From Megalobrama amblycephala (lineage: Eukaryota; Chordata; Actinopteri; Cypriniformes; Xenocyprididae), in contig NC_063052.1 of the NCBI RefSeq assembly GCF_018812025.1, positions 15,268,686-15,332,685 of the forward strand: a stretch of DNA of 64,000 bases, written 5' to 3'. Below are positions 26,585 to 36,640 of this stretch, piece by piece (positions within the stretch are counted from its first letter, which is position 1; each line of letters starts with the position of its first letter). A program made the translations under genes and the position numbers. The notes under the pieces were generated by a model. That model did not search any database. It worked only from the letters and a program-made list of their open reading frames with translations, and had not been told where the DNA came from.

Positions 26585-27558
26585 TTAAAGGTGCCCTTTT
26601 TTTCAAACGATGTAATATAAGTCTAAGGTGTCCCCTGAATGTGTCTGTGAAGTTTCAGCTCAAAATACCCCATAGATTTTTTTTAATTAATTTTTTTAAC
26701 TGCCTATTTTGGGGCATCATTAAACATGCACCGATTCAGGCTCCTTCCCCTTTAAATGCTCGCGCTCCCCGCCCCCCCCGATCTCTTGACTCTATATACA
26801 TTGCATAAACAAAGTTCACACAGCTAATATAACCCTCAAAATGGATCTTTACAAGATATTCGTCATGCATGCTGCATGCATACATCGGATCATGTGAGTA
26901 TAGTATTTATTTGGATGTTTACATTTGATTCTGAATGAGTTTGAGGCTATGCTGCGTGGCTAAAGCTAACATTACACACTGTTGGAGAGATTTATAAAGA
27001 ATGAAGTTGTGTTTGTGCATTATACAGAATGCAAGTGTTTAAAAAAATGAAAATAGCGACGGCTCTTGTCTCTGTGAATACAGTAAGAAACGATGGTAAC
27101 TTTAACCACATTTAACAGTACATTAGCAACATGCTAACGAAACATTTAGAAAGACAATTTACAAATATCACTAAAAATATCATGATATCATGAATCATGT
27201 CAGTTATTATTGCTCCATCTGCCATTTTTCGCTATTATCCTTGCTTGCTTACCTAGTCTGATGATTCAGCTGTGCACAGATCCAGATGTTAATACTGGCT
27301 GCCCTTGTCTAATGCCTTGAACATGAGCTGGCATATGCAAATATTGGGGTCATACATATTAATGATCCTGACTGTTACGTAACAGTCGGTGTTATGTTGA
27401 GATTCGCCTGTTCTTCTGAGGTCTTTTAAACAAATGAGATTTACATAAGGAGGAAACAATGGTGTTTGAGACTCACTGTATGCCATTTCCATGTACTGAA
27501 CTCTTGTTATTCAACTATGCCAAGGTAAATTCAATTTTCAATTCTATGGCACCTTTAA
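26585..27558 (+). mobile_element. TTAAAGGTGCCCTAG miniature transposon, copy 2
   Basis: TTAAAGGTGCCC at the left and TGGCACCTTTAA at the right, TTAA on both sides; colinear with 16006-16969 over nearly all its length, with point changes and small indels. It lacks the first few bases after GGTGCCC that copy 1 has. No transposase. Confidence 0.9.
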
Positions 27559-27835
27559 GATTTGATTCAAACAGGTTTGTGAACCTGATCAAATGATTCA
27601 CTGAAAAGATTCAACTCAAAGATTGATTCATGAATCTGATCGTGAGAAGGAGAGCAAAAATGTCTATATTTACATAAATTTTGGTCTGTTTCTTAAACAT
27701 AACTATCATATGGCTTTAGAAGACTTGGATTAAAGCATCATTTAAACCAGCTTCAGTGTTATTTTAGTCTTTTTAATATTTTGAAGTAGATTTAGTTTCA
27801 TGTTAATTTCAGTTTCATTTTTAGTAATTTCTTTA

Positions 27836-28580
27836 TGTGAAGTTTCAGCTCAAAATACCCCACAGATCATTTATTATAGCTTGTCAAATTTGCCCCTATT
27901 TGGGTGTGAGCAAAAACACACAGTTTTTGTGTGTGTCCCTTTAAATGCAAATGAGCTGCTGCTCCAACCCCCTTTCCAGAAGAGGGCGGAGCTTTAACAG
28001 CTCAATAACAACAAAGCTGGAGAATCTCACGCAGCCAAAATGACGACAGTGTTCAGCCTTACATTGTTCAAACCGGAGTCGACACTGATGGAGAGACTCA
28101 GGAAGAAGTTTTAGAATGAAACTGGACGTTTCTGAATGGTTAGTGGATAAATTTATGTAGTTGCTGTGAAGTTGATTCAACTCATCCACTAGCATGTGCC
28201 GTCATGTTCATCTTTTGTGTAAATCCAGCATTAAGTTTGTGAAGCAGTCCGGCGTAAAATGAACAACACTCGACTACAACAACTCTTCCTCTTCTCTAAA
28301 GCAGCCCAACATGGCCCCGCCCCCTTTGTTGTGTGTTCTCGGGGGCGGGTTTATGTAAATTTTAGGGTTTGTGATGTCACTAACCCGGGAAGAAGCTCGT
28401 TGTAGTCTCTACCAGCCGTTTGTTGTAGTCCTTAAACAGCAAATTCTGTAAAAGAAAATATCTCTCTTTGCATTGAACTTTGAGCGTCGTAACTTTGCAG
28501 ATGTTGTTTACGATCAAACAGCAACATTACACACTTACTAAAGTTAAAAAAGTGAAATCATAATCAATGACCCCTTTAAA
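27836..28580 (-). mobile_element. TTAAAGGGGACC-type miniature transposon, uninterrupted copy
   Basis: Shares GTGAAGTTTCAGCTCAAAAT with the TTAAAGGTGCCC family, then carries its own body (TTAAATGCAAATGAGCTGCT, AGAGGGCGGAGCTTTAACAG, CAAACCGGAGTCGACACTGA) and ends TGACCCCTTTAA. The same body occurs inverted at 58912-61626, interrupted by other elements. This copy shows the empty insertion site GGAGCTTTAACAGCTC near 27989-28004. The 27836 end is truncated. Confidence 0.8.
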
Positions 28581-29270
28581 CTTAATATTGTGAGGAAATA
28601 TCGCTTATTTCATACAGTCCGTTTTACCGAGACTGTAGACAATAATCACTTCTCATTGCGCTTTCCCAGAGAGGGAGGAAAGGGACATTTTGGCAGGCAA
28701 TTAAATGTGTAATGGCACCAATTATAGTTAATGATGGATTGTTGATCAGTGCAAAGCAATTCTTTAGAGAAGGAAGGGATGATGGGATGTGTGTGCGCTG
28801 GCACAGCAGGGAGATCATGTTCAATAGTCCGGTGAAAGGCTACAATCAGACTCATTGAAAAACAAGAGGTGGAGCACCTGGGCTGACTGAGAGCGAAAAA
28901 ATTTGCTGTATTTGTTCAAAAACTGTGGAATCTCGGGGGTGGAATGTGTCATAATTAAGGCCATTTATCCAGTGAACTCAAACAGATGTTTATGTCATTT
29001 TGAGAGGTCACCGCTTCATGGACAGCGAATTCTTCTGGGATATTGTGCGATTTCCTTTCACATGTTCTCTCAGGTCCACTTTAGAAGAGATGTTGAATAG
29101 GACTTGGGAAAAAGCAAAGGGTAAAGATGCTGAATCTGTCAACTCAAGAAAGGTAACCTGAACACCCGCAAATGCTTTCTCAATGCCGCTTATCACAGCT
29201 AATACTGTAAGTGTTTTTATACTCAGCTGCAACAACAAACATGTAACAACATTTTAAGATTGCAAATTGG
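28581..29270. other. Unique DNA with conserved-looking block
   Basis: No supported gene. 28860-29130 is unique and includes GTGTCATAATTAAGGCCATT and GTTTATGTCATTTTGAGAGG, reminiscent of conserved non-coding DNA. Frames here overlap on both strands without domains. Confidence 0.35.
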
Positions 29271-29666
29271 CTGAAAAATCATAAATACAGTCATTAGAAA
29301 TATGATTGAAAGGTTTATCACAGTCGGCCAATAGGTGGCGCTGTGACCAAATCGATGTGTTGTTGTCAGAGTGAGGTCACAATGAAACATGCAAAGTTTG
29401 GTGTCAATATGCCAAAGCATTGCAGAGATAGAGCTTCAAGAGTCGTTTTTTGCATCATGCCTCAACTTCGTTGCTGCGGTATACGAAAACGGTTTGACGA
29501 ATCGATTTGAATTCCAACTTTTTGTTGGCATGGTCTGAAGATGATACGATTTGATTTTGGTGAAAATCGGAGCAAGGGTCTAGGAGGAGTTAAAAAAGTA
29601 GCTTTTTAAAGAAAAACAAAATGGCGGGCAGGAAGTTTGGCCAACTATGGAAAAATTGGTATCTAT

Positions 29667-30022
29667 TGCTGCGTCCCAATTCGCATACTATCCGTCCTAA
29701 ATAGTATTCGAAAAAAGAATTAGTATGTCCCAAATCGTAGTATGTTGAAATGAGTATTCCAAAGATACCCGGATGGTATACTTTTCCCGGTTAGAATTCA
29801 AAGTGCAGATCTGTGCACACTTCTAACGGCTAATATTGCCCATAACACATTGCGCTGTCGACGAGGATTCGATTAAGACTACAAATACGAATAAAAAGTT
29901 TTATAAAACTACAAACATGACGGATGTTCGAGACTGACGGTTAAGCAGATCGGTTAAGATAAAGGGGCTTGAGTGATTAATAATCAGTATCTAACCTGAT
30001 GAAAAGATTAAATATTATCCAC

Positions 30023-30097
<75 letters not shown>

Positions 30098-30490
30098 TGC
30101 AACAGCATTGTGAACTTTTATAACGATGCGTTTGGTCAATAACTTTTAAATGCATCATTACAAAAAAATGAGGAGAGCTCGCTGCATGAAAGACCCATGA
30201 CTGGCAGATAAACGTGCGACTACATTTCTCTCCGAAACGGTAGGAAATTAAATTTAATTGAATGTGGAGGATTTTAACTGTGACAAGATGATTTACAGGG
30301 TAGTTTAAATAGTTACAGGCTGCGTAACTAAGTGACAGAACGTCCATTAAAGCGCAACTATTACGAGGTAGTATGTCTCAAAGCTTGCATACTCTTCTGC
30401 TACACACTCAAAAGTATGTACTTTTTCTTTACAAAAACATACTTACATACTTTTAGGACGTAGTATAAGTAGGCGAATTGGGATGCAATG
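29667..30490. mobile_element. Nested element with GCGTCCCAATTCGC termini
   Basis: Left end TGCTGCGTCCCAATTCGCAT, right end GGCGAATTGGGATGCA: inverted repeats of about 25 bp continuing into CTACGTCC-type sequence. It splits the surrounding repeat at GGTATCTAT...TATGTTCTCTGC, suggesting a very short duplication (perhaps TAT). Contains (TA)n at 30023-30096. No transposase; superfamily undetermined. Confidence 0.65.
30023..30096. repeat. (TA)n microsatellite
   Basis: About 37 uninterrupted TA units inside the nested element. Confidence 0.98.
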
Positions 30491-31389
30491 TATGTTCTCT
30501 GCATGACCCAAGGAATCTATTGAGTTTCAGTTTCATTACAATAGGTTAATACAGTCAAAAGCACAGTAAATTTCATTCTAATTTTTGACCACAAGGTGGC
30601 GCTGCCCCAAAACGTTTTGAGTACTGTTAGGGCATGGTGTCGAACACCATACTGAGTTTCATAACGATACGCTAATGTGTTCATAAAATACAGCATTTTA
30701 CGACAAAATTCAAAATGGCCGACGCCCGAAATGGCAGATATGGGAAAATTGGATATAATTTGACTTGGCATGAAGCCCTGAATCTAACAAGATTTTTTGA
30801 AAATGGTTTAACAAATACACAGCAAAATCCCCAGAGTCAAATCAACTCTGCTTAGATTACATATGGTCCTGAAGCAGAGAGATAATTAAGTGATTAATTC
30901 AGATATGATTGAGCATTAGTGATGAACACCTGCTGTTAACAAGCAGAATCACTGAAGAGAAACACAAGAACTACAAATGACTTCCAGCCTCAGCCTTAGA
31001 TGAAATCAACAATTTTCATGAAAATTGAAGCAACAGCCTAGGAGGAGTTAGAAAAAGTAGTTAAAAAAAAAAAAAATTAATATGGCAGAAAAAAATGTCA
31101 TGATGGAAAATGATGCTTTGAGCCAAGGAATCAGAGCAAAACGAATTTTGTTTCTAGCCCTTTCAGTTCAAAAGTTATTAGCATAAACGTGAGTGCAAAT
31201 TTGGGCAGTTGGTGGCGCTAGAGGGATTGAGTTAGAGACTCCAAATTTTTTGTAGTGACAGAATAGACTGTCCTCTATCTGTGTGCCAAATTTCATAACT
31301 GTCTCGCAAGCAGTTCTATGGGCTGCCAGAGTGGAAACGGAAGAAGAATAATAATAAGAACGCTAATGAACACTACGGTGCTTGGCCCC

Positions 31390-31600
31390 TAATTTACTAA
31401 AGTTCTTGCTTAATATTTTTTGTCTTGCTTTTCATTAAAAATTCATTATGTTTCATTAAACAAATAGGACAAATTTGGGTCAGAAAAATAAACCTGATTC
31501 AAAGAGAAAACAAGATTATTTTCTGATCCCACTGAGAGATAATTGTTTTTGTTTTAAGCACAAATTCACTTAATTTTTTTATTTTTTAGTTATAAACAGA
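31390..31600. repeat. Half-copy of the fold-back repeat at 24640-25018
   Basis: TTCTTGCTTAATATTTTTTG, TTTGTCTTGCTTTTC and GTTTTAAGCACAAATTCACT match words of that family. Ends are unclear. Confidence 0.45.
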
Positions 31601-32440
31601 GCCACGAAAACACCTCAGGAAAACACACTTCCCTTCACACCCCACAATAAAGTCATTTTCTCCTCACCATTCCTTCACTCTGTTTTACAATATACCTTTC
31701 CAAACGCCTGAACTAACAAGAAGGTACCATGATTCTACCATGGTTTTTGGGCATGCTTCATAGTATTATTTAAAGTACCTTTGAGTATCATGTAAATGCT
31801 ATGGTAAATGAATATGGTAATCATGCAGTACCAAAGTATATATCAAAAGATATTACCTTCTGATATACCATCATAGTTCCACCACTTTACCTTTTCATTC
31901 AGTGTAATATTCTACTGCAGGAAGGCTCAAATTACAGAGATCAAGGGCCATTTAGAAATTGCTGAAGCCGGAGCCAGTGAATAAAATCAACAGGTAATAG
32001 TCATTTTTTAAGAAAGGTGCAGTAACCTACAATCACAGCCATGTGAGACATTTTTACCACCTCATTCATCGAAAAAGCTGCAGTCAAAGTGAATTTAAAT
32101 GTGTAAATCAAAATTATTACATGCTTCAAGTATGTTAACTTTCTACTTCAAGTGAATATACTGATTATAAGAAAACAAACTCACTATAAGTCATCTATAA
32201 AGTCAAGAACGGTGCTCTCTCATACTAATTAGATTGTATTAGGAATTAGCCAGTTTATTTAATACTGTTTAAATGATTTCCGCTGTCAAGCTTTCAACGT
32301 TTGGACGTAATTGCTAATTTTTTCTGCTAGATTGAATGCAGTTTGAATATGCCACAAGTGCACCATTAGCACTACCTTCATGATTAATAAATAAATGTTA
32401 TATTATGTCCTTTTACAAAGTCTTGATGTTGTTTTTGGTC
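31601..32440. other. Unique AT-rich intronic DNA
   Basis: No supported gene. Repeated ACCATGGT / GGTACCATG-like words around 31720-31890 (imperfect inverted repeats) look like an old palindromic element. Confidence 0.4.
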
Positions 32441-32770
32441 TCTACTAGAACAGGTTTTCCTGCTTGAATGTTGATTATTTTCCTCATATTCTCCATTGTT
32501 GCAGCTCCTCTCTTCCCAGTCTGTCAGTAACGCTCTGTTTAGTTCCTGTCTCTATGAAGCCCCTCCTTCTGAAAAGCACAATGTGCTCTGATTGGTCGGC
32601 TGGAACAGTGTGTTGTGATTGGTGTTTGGGAAATGTCCCACCCCTTACCATAACTGCCAGTTTCAACACACTACTAACTAACTCAACCAGGCCCCGCCTC
32701 TTTATTCTGCATATGAATTATTTAAATGAGTAATATTGTGACGTGTTCCTGCACTGATATAGAGAATAAC
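32440..32770 (-). repeat. Interspersed repeat with CCAAT words, copy 1
   Basis: Matches 61635-62005 in inverted orientation: GCACAATGTGCTCTGATTGG, GGCTGGAACAGTGTGTTGTG, AACTAACTCAACCAGGCCCC and TCTGCATATGAATTATTTAA. Contains several ATTGG words. Class unknown; frames on both strands are incidental. Confidence 0.75.
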
Positions 32771-32958
32771 TCTAGCTGGAGGGACTTTGCAGAGCTTTTT
32801 CATGCTCAATTAATGCATTTACCAATTAAACATCTTTAAAAAGTTTTACACCCTGTCAACACTGCAAGCAAGCGACATGGCATGACAAAACTCACATGCA
32901 ACATGTTTTGCAACATGTGCTACAATCCTGAACACAGTGACACCAAAGGTATATAAGA

Positions 32959-33840
32959 TACACTATATTGCCAAAAGTTTTGGGACTCCTGCCTTTACAT
33001 GCACATGAACTTTAATGACATGCTATTCTTAATCCGTAGGGTTTAATATGGAGTTGGCCGACCCTTTGCAGCTACAACAGCTTCAACTCTTCTGGGAAGG
33101 CTTTCCACAAGGTTTATGAGTATGTTTATGGGAATTTTTGACCATTCTTCTAGAAGCGCATTTGTGAGGTCAGGCAGTGATGTTGGCGAGAAGGCCTGAC
33201 TAGCAGTCTCCACTCTAATTCATCCCAAAGGTGTTCTGTCGGGTTGAGGTCAGGACTCTGTGAGGGCCAGTCAAGTTCCTCCACACCAAACTCGCTCATC
33301 CATGTCTTTATGAACCTTGCTTTGTGCACTGGTGCGCAGTCATGTTGGAACAGGAAGGGGCCATCCCCAAATTGATCCCACAAAGTTGGGAGCATGAAAT
33401 TGTCCAAAATGTCTTCGTATGCTGAAGCATTAAGAGTTCCTTTCACTGGAACTAAGGGTTCAAGCCCAACCCCTGAAAAACAACCCCACACCATAATCCC
33501 CCTCCACCAAACTTTACACTTGGCACAATGCAGTCAGGCAAGTACCATTCTCCTGGCGACCACCAAACCCAGACTCATCCATCGGATTGCCAGCGTGATT
33601 CGTCACTCCAGAGAACACGTCTCCACTGCTCTAGAGTCCAGTGGCGGCATGCTTTACACCACTGCATTCGACACCTGAATTCACTGAGCTCCTGAGAGTG
33701 ACCCATTCTTTCACAAATGTTTGTAGAAGCTGTCTGCATGCCTAGTGCTTGATTTTATACACCTGTGGCCATGGAAGTGATTGGAACACCTGAATTCAAT
33801 GATTTGGAGGGTGTCCCAATACTTTTGGCAATATAGTGTA
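32959..33840 (-). mobile_element. Tc1-like transposon, internally deleted
   Basis: TA duplicates at 32959-32960 and 33839-33840 flank an 878-bp element with inverted termini CACTATATTGCCAAAAG and CTTTTGGCAATATAGTG. It carries the C-terminal part of a DD34E transposase gene on the minus strand. Shorter than the usual 1.3-1.6 kb because the DNA-binding half of the gene is missing. Confidence 0.9.
33150..33680 (-). pseudogene. Tc1-like transposase fragment (DD34E), frameshifted
   Basis: The minus-strand frame 33150-33494 encodes the second half of a Tc1/mariner catalytic domain: MVWGCFSG, then [13 protein letters not shown] with the second Asp, then [15 protein letters not shown] with the Glu about 34 residues later. 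The first catalytic Asp (LWSDES) lies upstream at about 33600 in another frame; one base appears to be lost in the GGTGGAGGGG run just before MVWGCF. No paired helix-turn-helix region precedes it, so the gene is both truncated and frameshifted. In intact relatives this protein cuts and pastes the element at TA sites. Confidence 0.88.
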
Positions 33841-34975
33841 TATAAATATCTCATTAACAGGCCTCTGTGGAGCAGGGCAGAGCTCGGACTGCCTTCCTTG
33901 GCTTTAATGCCCACAGTATTGATCCTGCTGGCGAGGTCCACGGCCTTTTGCTGGGAAACTGACTGCATGGCAGCGGCCAGTGTGTATATGCAGCGCATGT
34001 TTATGAGTACGAGAGTGAGTGTATCTGTGAGAGCATCTTGGCGTCGGGCGGCCGGAGAGCTCGGTGGTTTTGCGCTGCAGATGGGGGGGTGCAGACAGAG
34101 CGGAACCAGGCCGATGCGTTTTTAATGGCACTGCTGCTCTCTGGAAACTGATGTACGAGGCTCCACGCTGTGAAACTCAAACCTCCAGCCAGTTCATTTT
34201 TGATTTCTAATCCAGCCAATTCTACGCTGCGCCTCTTTATTGACCGGATGGCTGCACCTGACAAACCTCCAGGGGAAATGTTCCTATTTGCACAGATTTA
34301 TCTGTACAGAGTGGACCATTGTTACAGCTTGGTGGATCATGTATCAGTTTTTCAGTATTTTTTTCAGAATATTATTTAGTGGGTTGTACTGGCAATGCAG
34401 TGCTATGCTTTTCATTGGACTTGGAATAATTCTTGCATACGGTCATCTTTGATAAATTCTGTAGCTGTTGCAAAGATATATAATCATGCACAGTGTAACA
34501 AGTTATCTCATGAGATGAGACAAGCGATTGAGTTCACGAGACAAGATTTTTACACAGTATTTTTTTTAGAAATCCTCAATGATGAAATACATGAGTGCAA
34601 GTGCATTTTAAAAATGTTTTAACTAATCATCTTGCCAATTCAGGTCTACTTTTCAGAGCATGAATTATCATATGCGGTGAAAGACAATAATACTCGAGCA
34701 CTGTAAAAGGTTTTGCCACAAACTCAACTGACTGGCTCCTGTATGATTTTATACGAGACTCTTCAGACTGTACATGATTTATGAGCTTCTACAGCTTTTG
34801 ACCTCCTAACTGAACTCCTTTCCACAAATTGATCATAGAAATAAAACAGTGTACATAAAAATGAATAACAGTTTTCTCTTAGTCTTATTAAGTGCAAACA
34901 ATAAGTGCAACCATAATCACAGTACTCTCTCAATATTCAAAGTGCAAATAAAGACCTTTTTTTTTTTTTTTTCAA
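33841..34975. other. Unique DNA; GC-rich block next to the Tc1 insertion
   Basis: 33860-34240 is GC-rich, unique-looking and open on both strands. The minus frame includes AVDLASRINTVGIKAK after a CCCAG that could act as an acceptor, but no matching donor is convincing. 34240-34975 is AT-rich with an oligo-T run at 34958-34972. No gene is claimed. Confidence 0.35.
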
Positions 34976-35490
34976 ATGATACAGAGCTGAGTGATGGTTA
35001 CAACTACCCAGCCCAGCGTAAGATCGCTTTCATATTGGGAGATATTTGCATGCATCAGGGAGACGCTTTCAAAATGCGGGGTATTGAAATTGCACTCGAA
35101 CGCGCATTCGCGGTTTACTTTCGCTTTCTATTTCGCGATCGTGTGTACTCTGTGAATAGGTGGTGTTGAGCGCACATTCTACAAGATAAGACATTTGTCA
35201 GGCGCTTTTAGGCAAAGCAATAAAAAAGGTACTTTATTAGCAACGTTTCGATCGAAACGTTGCTAATAAAGTACCTTTTTTATTGCTTTGCAAGTTGATA
35301 GTGTGCGGGATTTTCCTGTTTTTTCATATTTTGACTATACCAGTCTTTTTTCCTACGCACCTATCTATCACCTACAGGTGTGCGACGCCAATTATTCAAA
35401 ATGCAGGGTATTGAAATCACATTTGAATGCACGTTCGCGTTTTACTTTCGCTTTCGATATCGCGTGTACTCTGTGAATAGGGAGAGGCGC
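34976..35490. repeat. Diverged ~100-bp direct repeat around a palindrome
   Basis: Block 35080-35160 (GGGTATTGAAATTGCACTCG, TTTACTTTCGCTTTC, GTGTACTCTGTGAATAGG) recurs at 35405-35480 (GGGTATTGAAATCACATTTG, TTTACTTTCGCTTTCG, GTGTACTCTGTGAATAGG). Each copy leads to GGCGCTTTTA (35201 and 35487). The two copies are separated by the palindrome at 35212-35291. Confidence 0.8.
35212..35291. repeat. 80-bp perfect palindrome, no spacer
   Basis: Every base from 35212 to 35251 is matched by its complement from 35291 back to 35252. The centre is GTTTCGATCGAAAC; the arms carry GGTACTTTATTAGCAACG and its inverse. The right arm (CGAAACGTTGCTAATAAAG) looks like a retroelement or transcript 3' tail, so this may be two such tails joined head to head. 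It could extrude as a cruciform. Confidence 0.95.
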
Positions 35491-35492
35491 TT

Positions 35493-36228
35493 TTATGCTG
35501 CGTTCACACCGAACGTGTCTGGGGCATCTGAGGCGTCTGATTTACATGTTAAGTCAATGTAAACGAGCGTCTAGGTGTCCTGCCGCGCCAATCAAGCGTC
35601 TAGCGCGGCGCGAATCAGCCATTGACGCGCGAATGGCGCGGCGCAAATTGAGCGTTCACGTGGCTGACGCGCGAATTGAGCGTCTGACGCCCAAACGCCC
35701 GAGTTGAAAAATCTGAACTTTGGCGTAAATTCGCGGTGCGTTAACCAATCAGGGACTCTGCTTTGGTAGTAACGTGTTTATGATGTGATCAGTGGTGGAG
35801 ACCAGAACAAAGATGTCGCTGTGTGTGGCCACCCTGAGCTCTATGATGTGTCATTATATTTTTATCGAGACAAGAATAAAAAGGACCTTGCCTGAAGAGA
35901 ATAAGCGAAGAAATCGGACAATCTGGTTAGTTGTAAAACTTTTTGCATGATTTTAGCCGTTGCCCACCTTCTAGCTAGCAAAAGTAGGCCGGCATAACCG
36001 AGTTAAATTGCCGCTACTGGTTTCCAACTGACGAGATTATGTGTTTATTCAGAGGATCTGTGCAGAAAGAGATGAAAGCCCCTCCCATGATGCGAATTCG
36101 CGTCTGAACACAATTTTCGCGAATTGAGCGAATTTTACGCATCTGACTTCAAAATGTTCAAGCGTCCAACTAGACGCGTCTGGCGCGAATTTGACGCCCC
36201 AGACGCGTTCGGTGTGAACGCAGCATTA
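35493..36228. mobile_element. PIF/Harbinger-type element with TTA duplication
   Basis: TTA at 35493-35495 and 36226-36228 flanks a 730-bp element with roughly 28-bp inverted termini: TGCTGCGTTCACACCGAACG at the left, and the right end is its inverse with one mismatch overall. A 3-bp TTA duplication is typical of PIF/Harbinger. Inside, an ATG at 35813 opens a short frame (MSLCVATLSSMMCHYIF...) that stays open to about 35945 and meets CTG|GTTAGT, a plausible donor. This could be a relic first exon of the autonomous parent's gene. Confidence 0.82.
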
Positions 36229-36475
36229 GGCTCTGTTGTGCACCGAATCCTCCGCCATGGTCTCGTCAGTCATTTCATCACATGATCGGTGAACTCCTGA
36301 TTCCTGCTGCACAATGTACGACTCTGCTGCTCCTGTTAGATGAGCTGGATGGGATTGAAGCGACAGTTATCCAACTGAATTAATTGGGTGTTTATTTCTA
36401 TAAAAAGCAAAATGACAGCGGAGGCATAATGCAAACGTAGCGGTGGCATATTCTATCCTAATTTCAAATGTAATT

Positions 36476-36640
36476 TCTTCCTGTGATCAAAAGCTGAATT
36501 TTCAGCATCATTAATCCAGTCTTCAGTGTCACATGATCCTTCAGAAATCATTCCGATATGCTGATTTGCTGATCAAGAAACATTTCTGGTTATTATCAAT
36601 ATTATCAATAACATTAAAAAGTATCAGCACCATTTTTTTC
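36476..36640 (-). repeat. Arm of the GATTTCTGAAGGATC fold-back family
   Basis: On the plus strand: GATCAAAAGCTGAATTTTCA, TCCAGTCTTCAGTGTCACAT, GATCCTTCAGAAATCATTCC. Same sequence as 5195-5430 in reverse. Confidence 0.85.

Larger units (their letters stand above)
29271..31395 (-). repeat. GCGCCACC-bearing interspersed repeat, copy 1 (interrupted)
   Basis: Non-coding repeat with several GGTGGCGC words (29328-29343, 30589-30604, 31206-31220). It also has a CTAGGAGGAGTTAAAAAAGT block, seen again as CCTAGGAGGAGTTAGAAAAA, and a GTGCCAAATTTCATAACTGT segment. It ends with (AAT)n and CACTACGGTGCTTGGCCCCT. The same family in the opposite orientation is at 51455-52680. Another element interrupts it at 29667-30490. 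Class unknown. Confidence 0.75.

Noticed and set aside
32464..32733. Overlapping frames on both strands (89 and 61 codons)
   Set aside because: Inside a dispersed repeat that also occurs at 61635-62005; no conserved protein signal.
35212..35291. Palindrome as a microRNA hairpin
   Set aside because: Perfect arms with no loop do not fit a pre-miRNA; no bulges or terminal loop.
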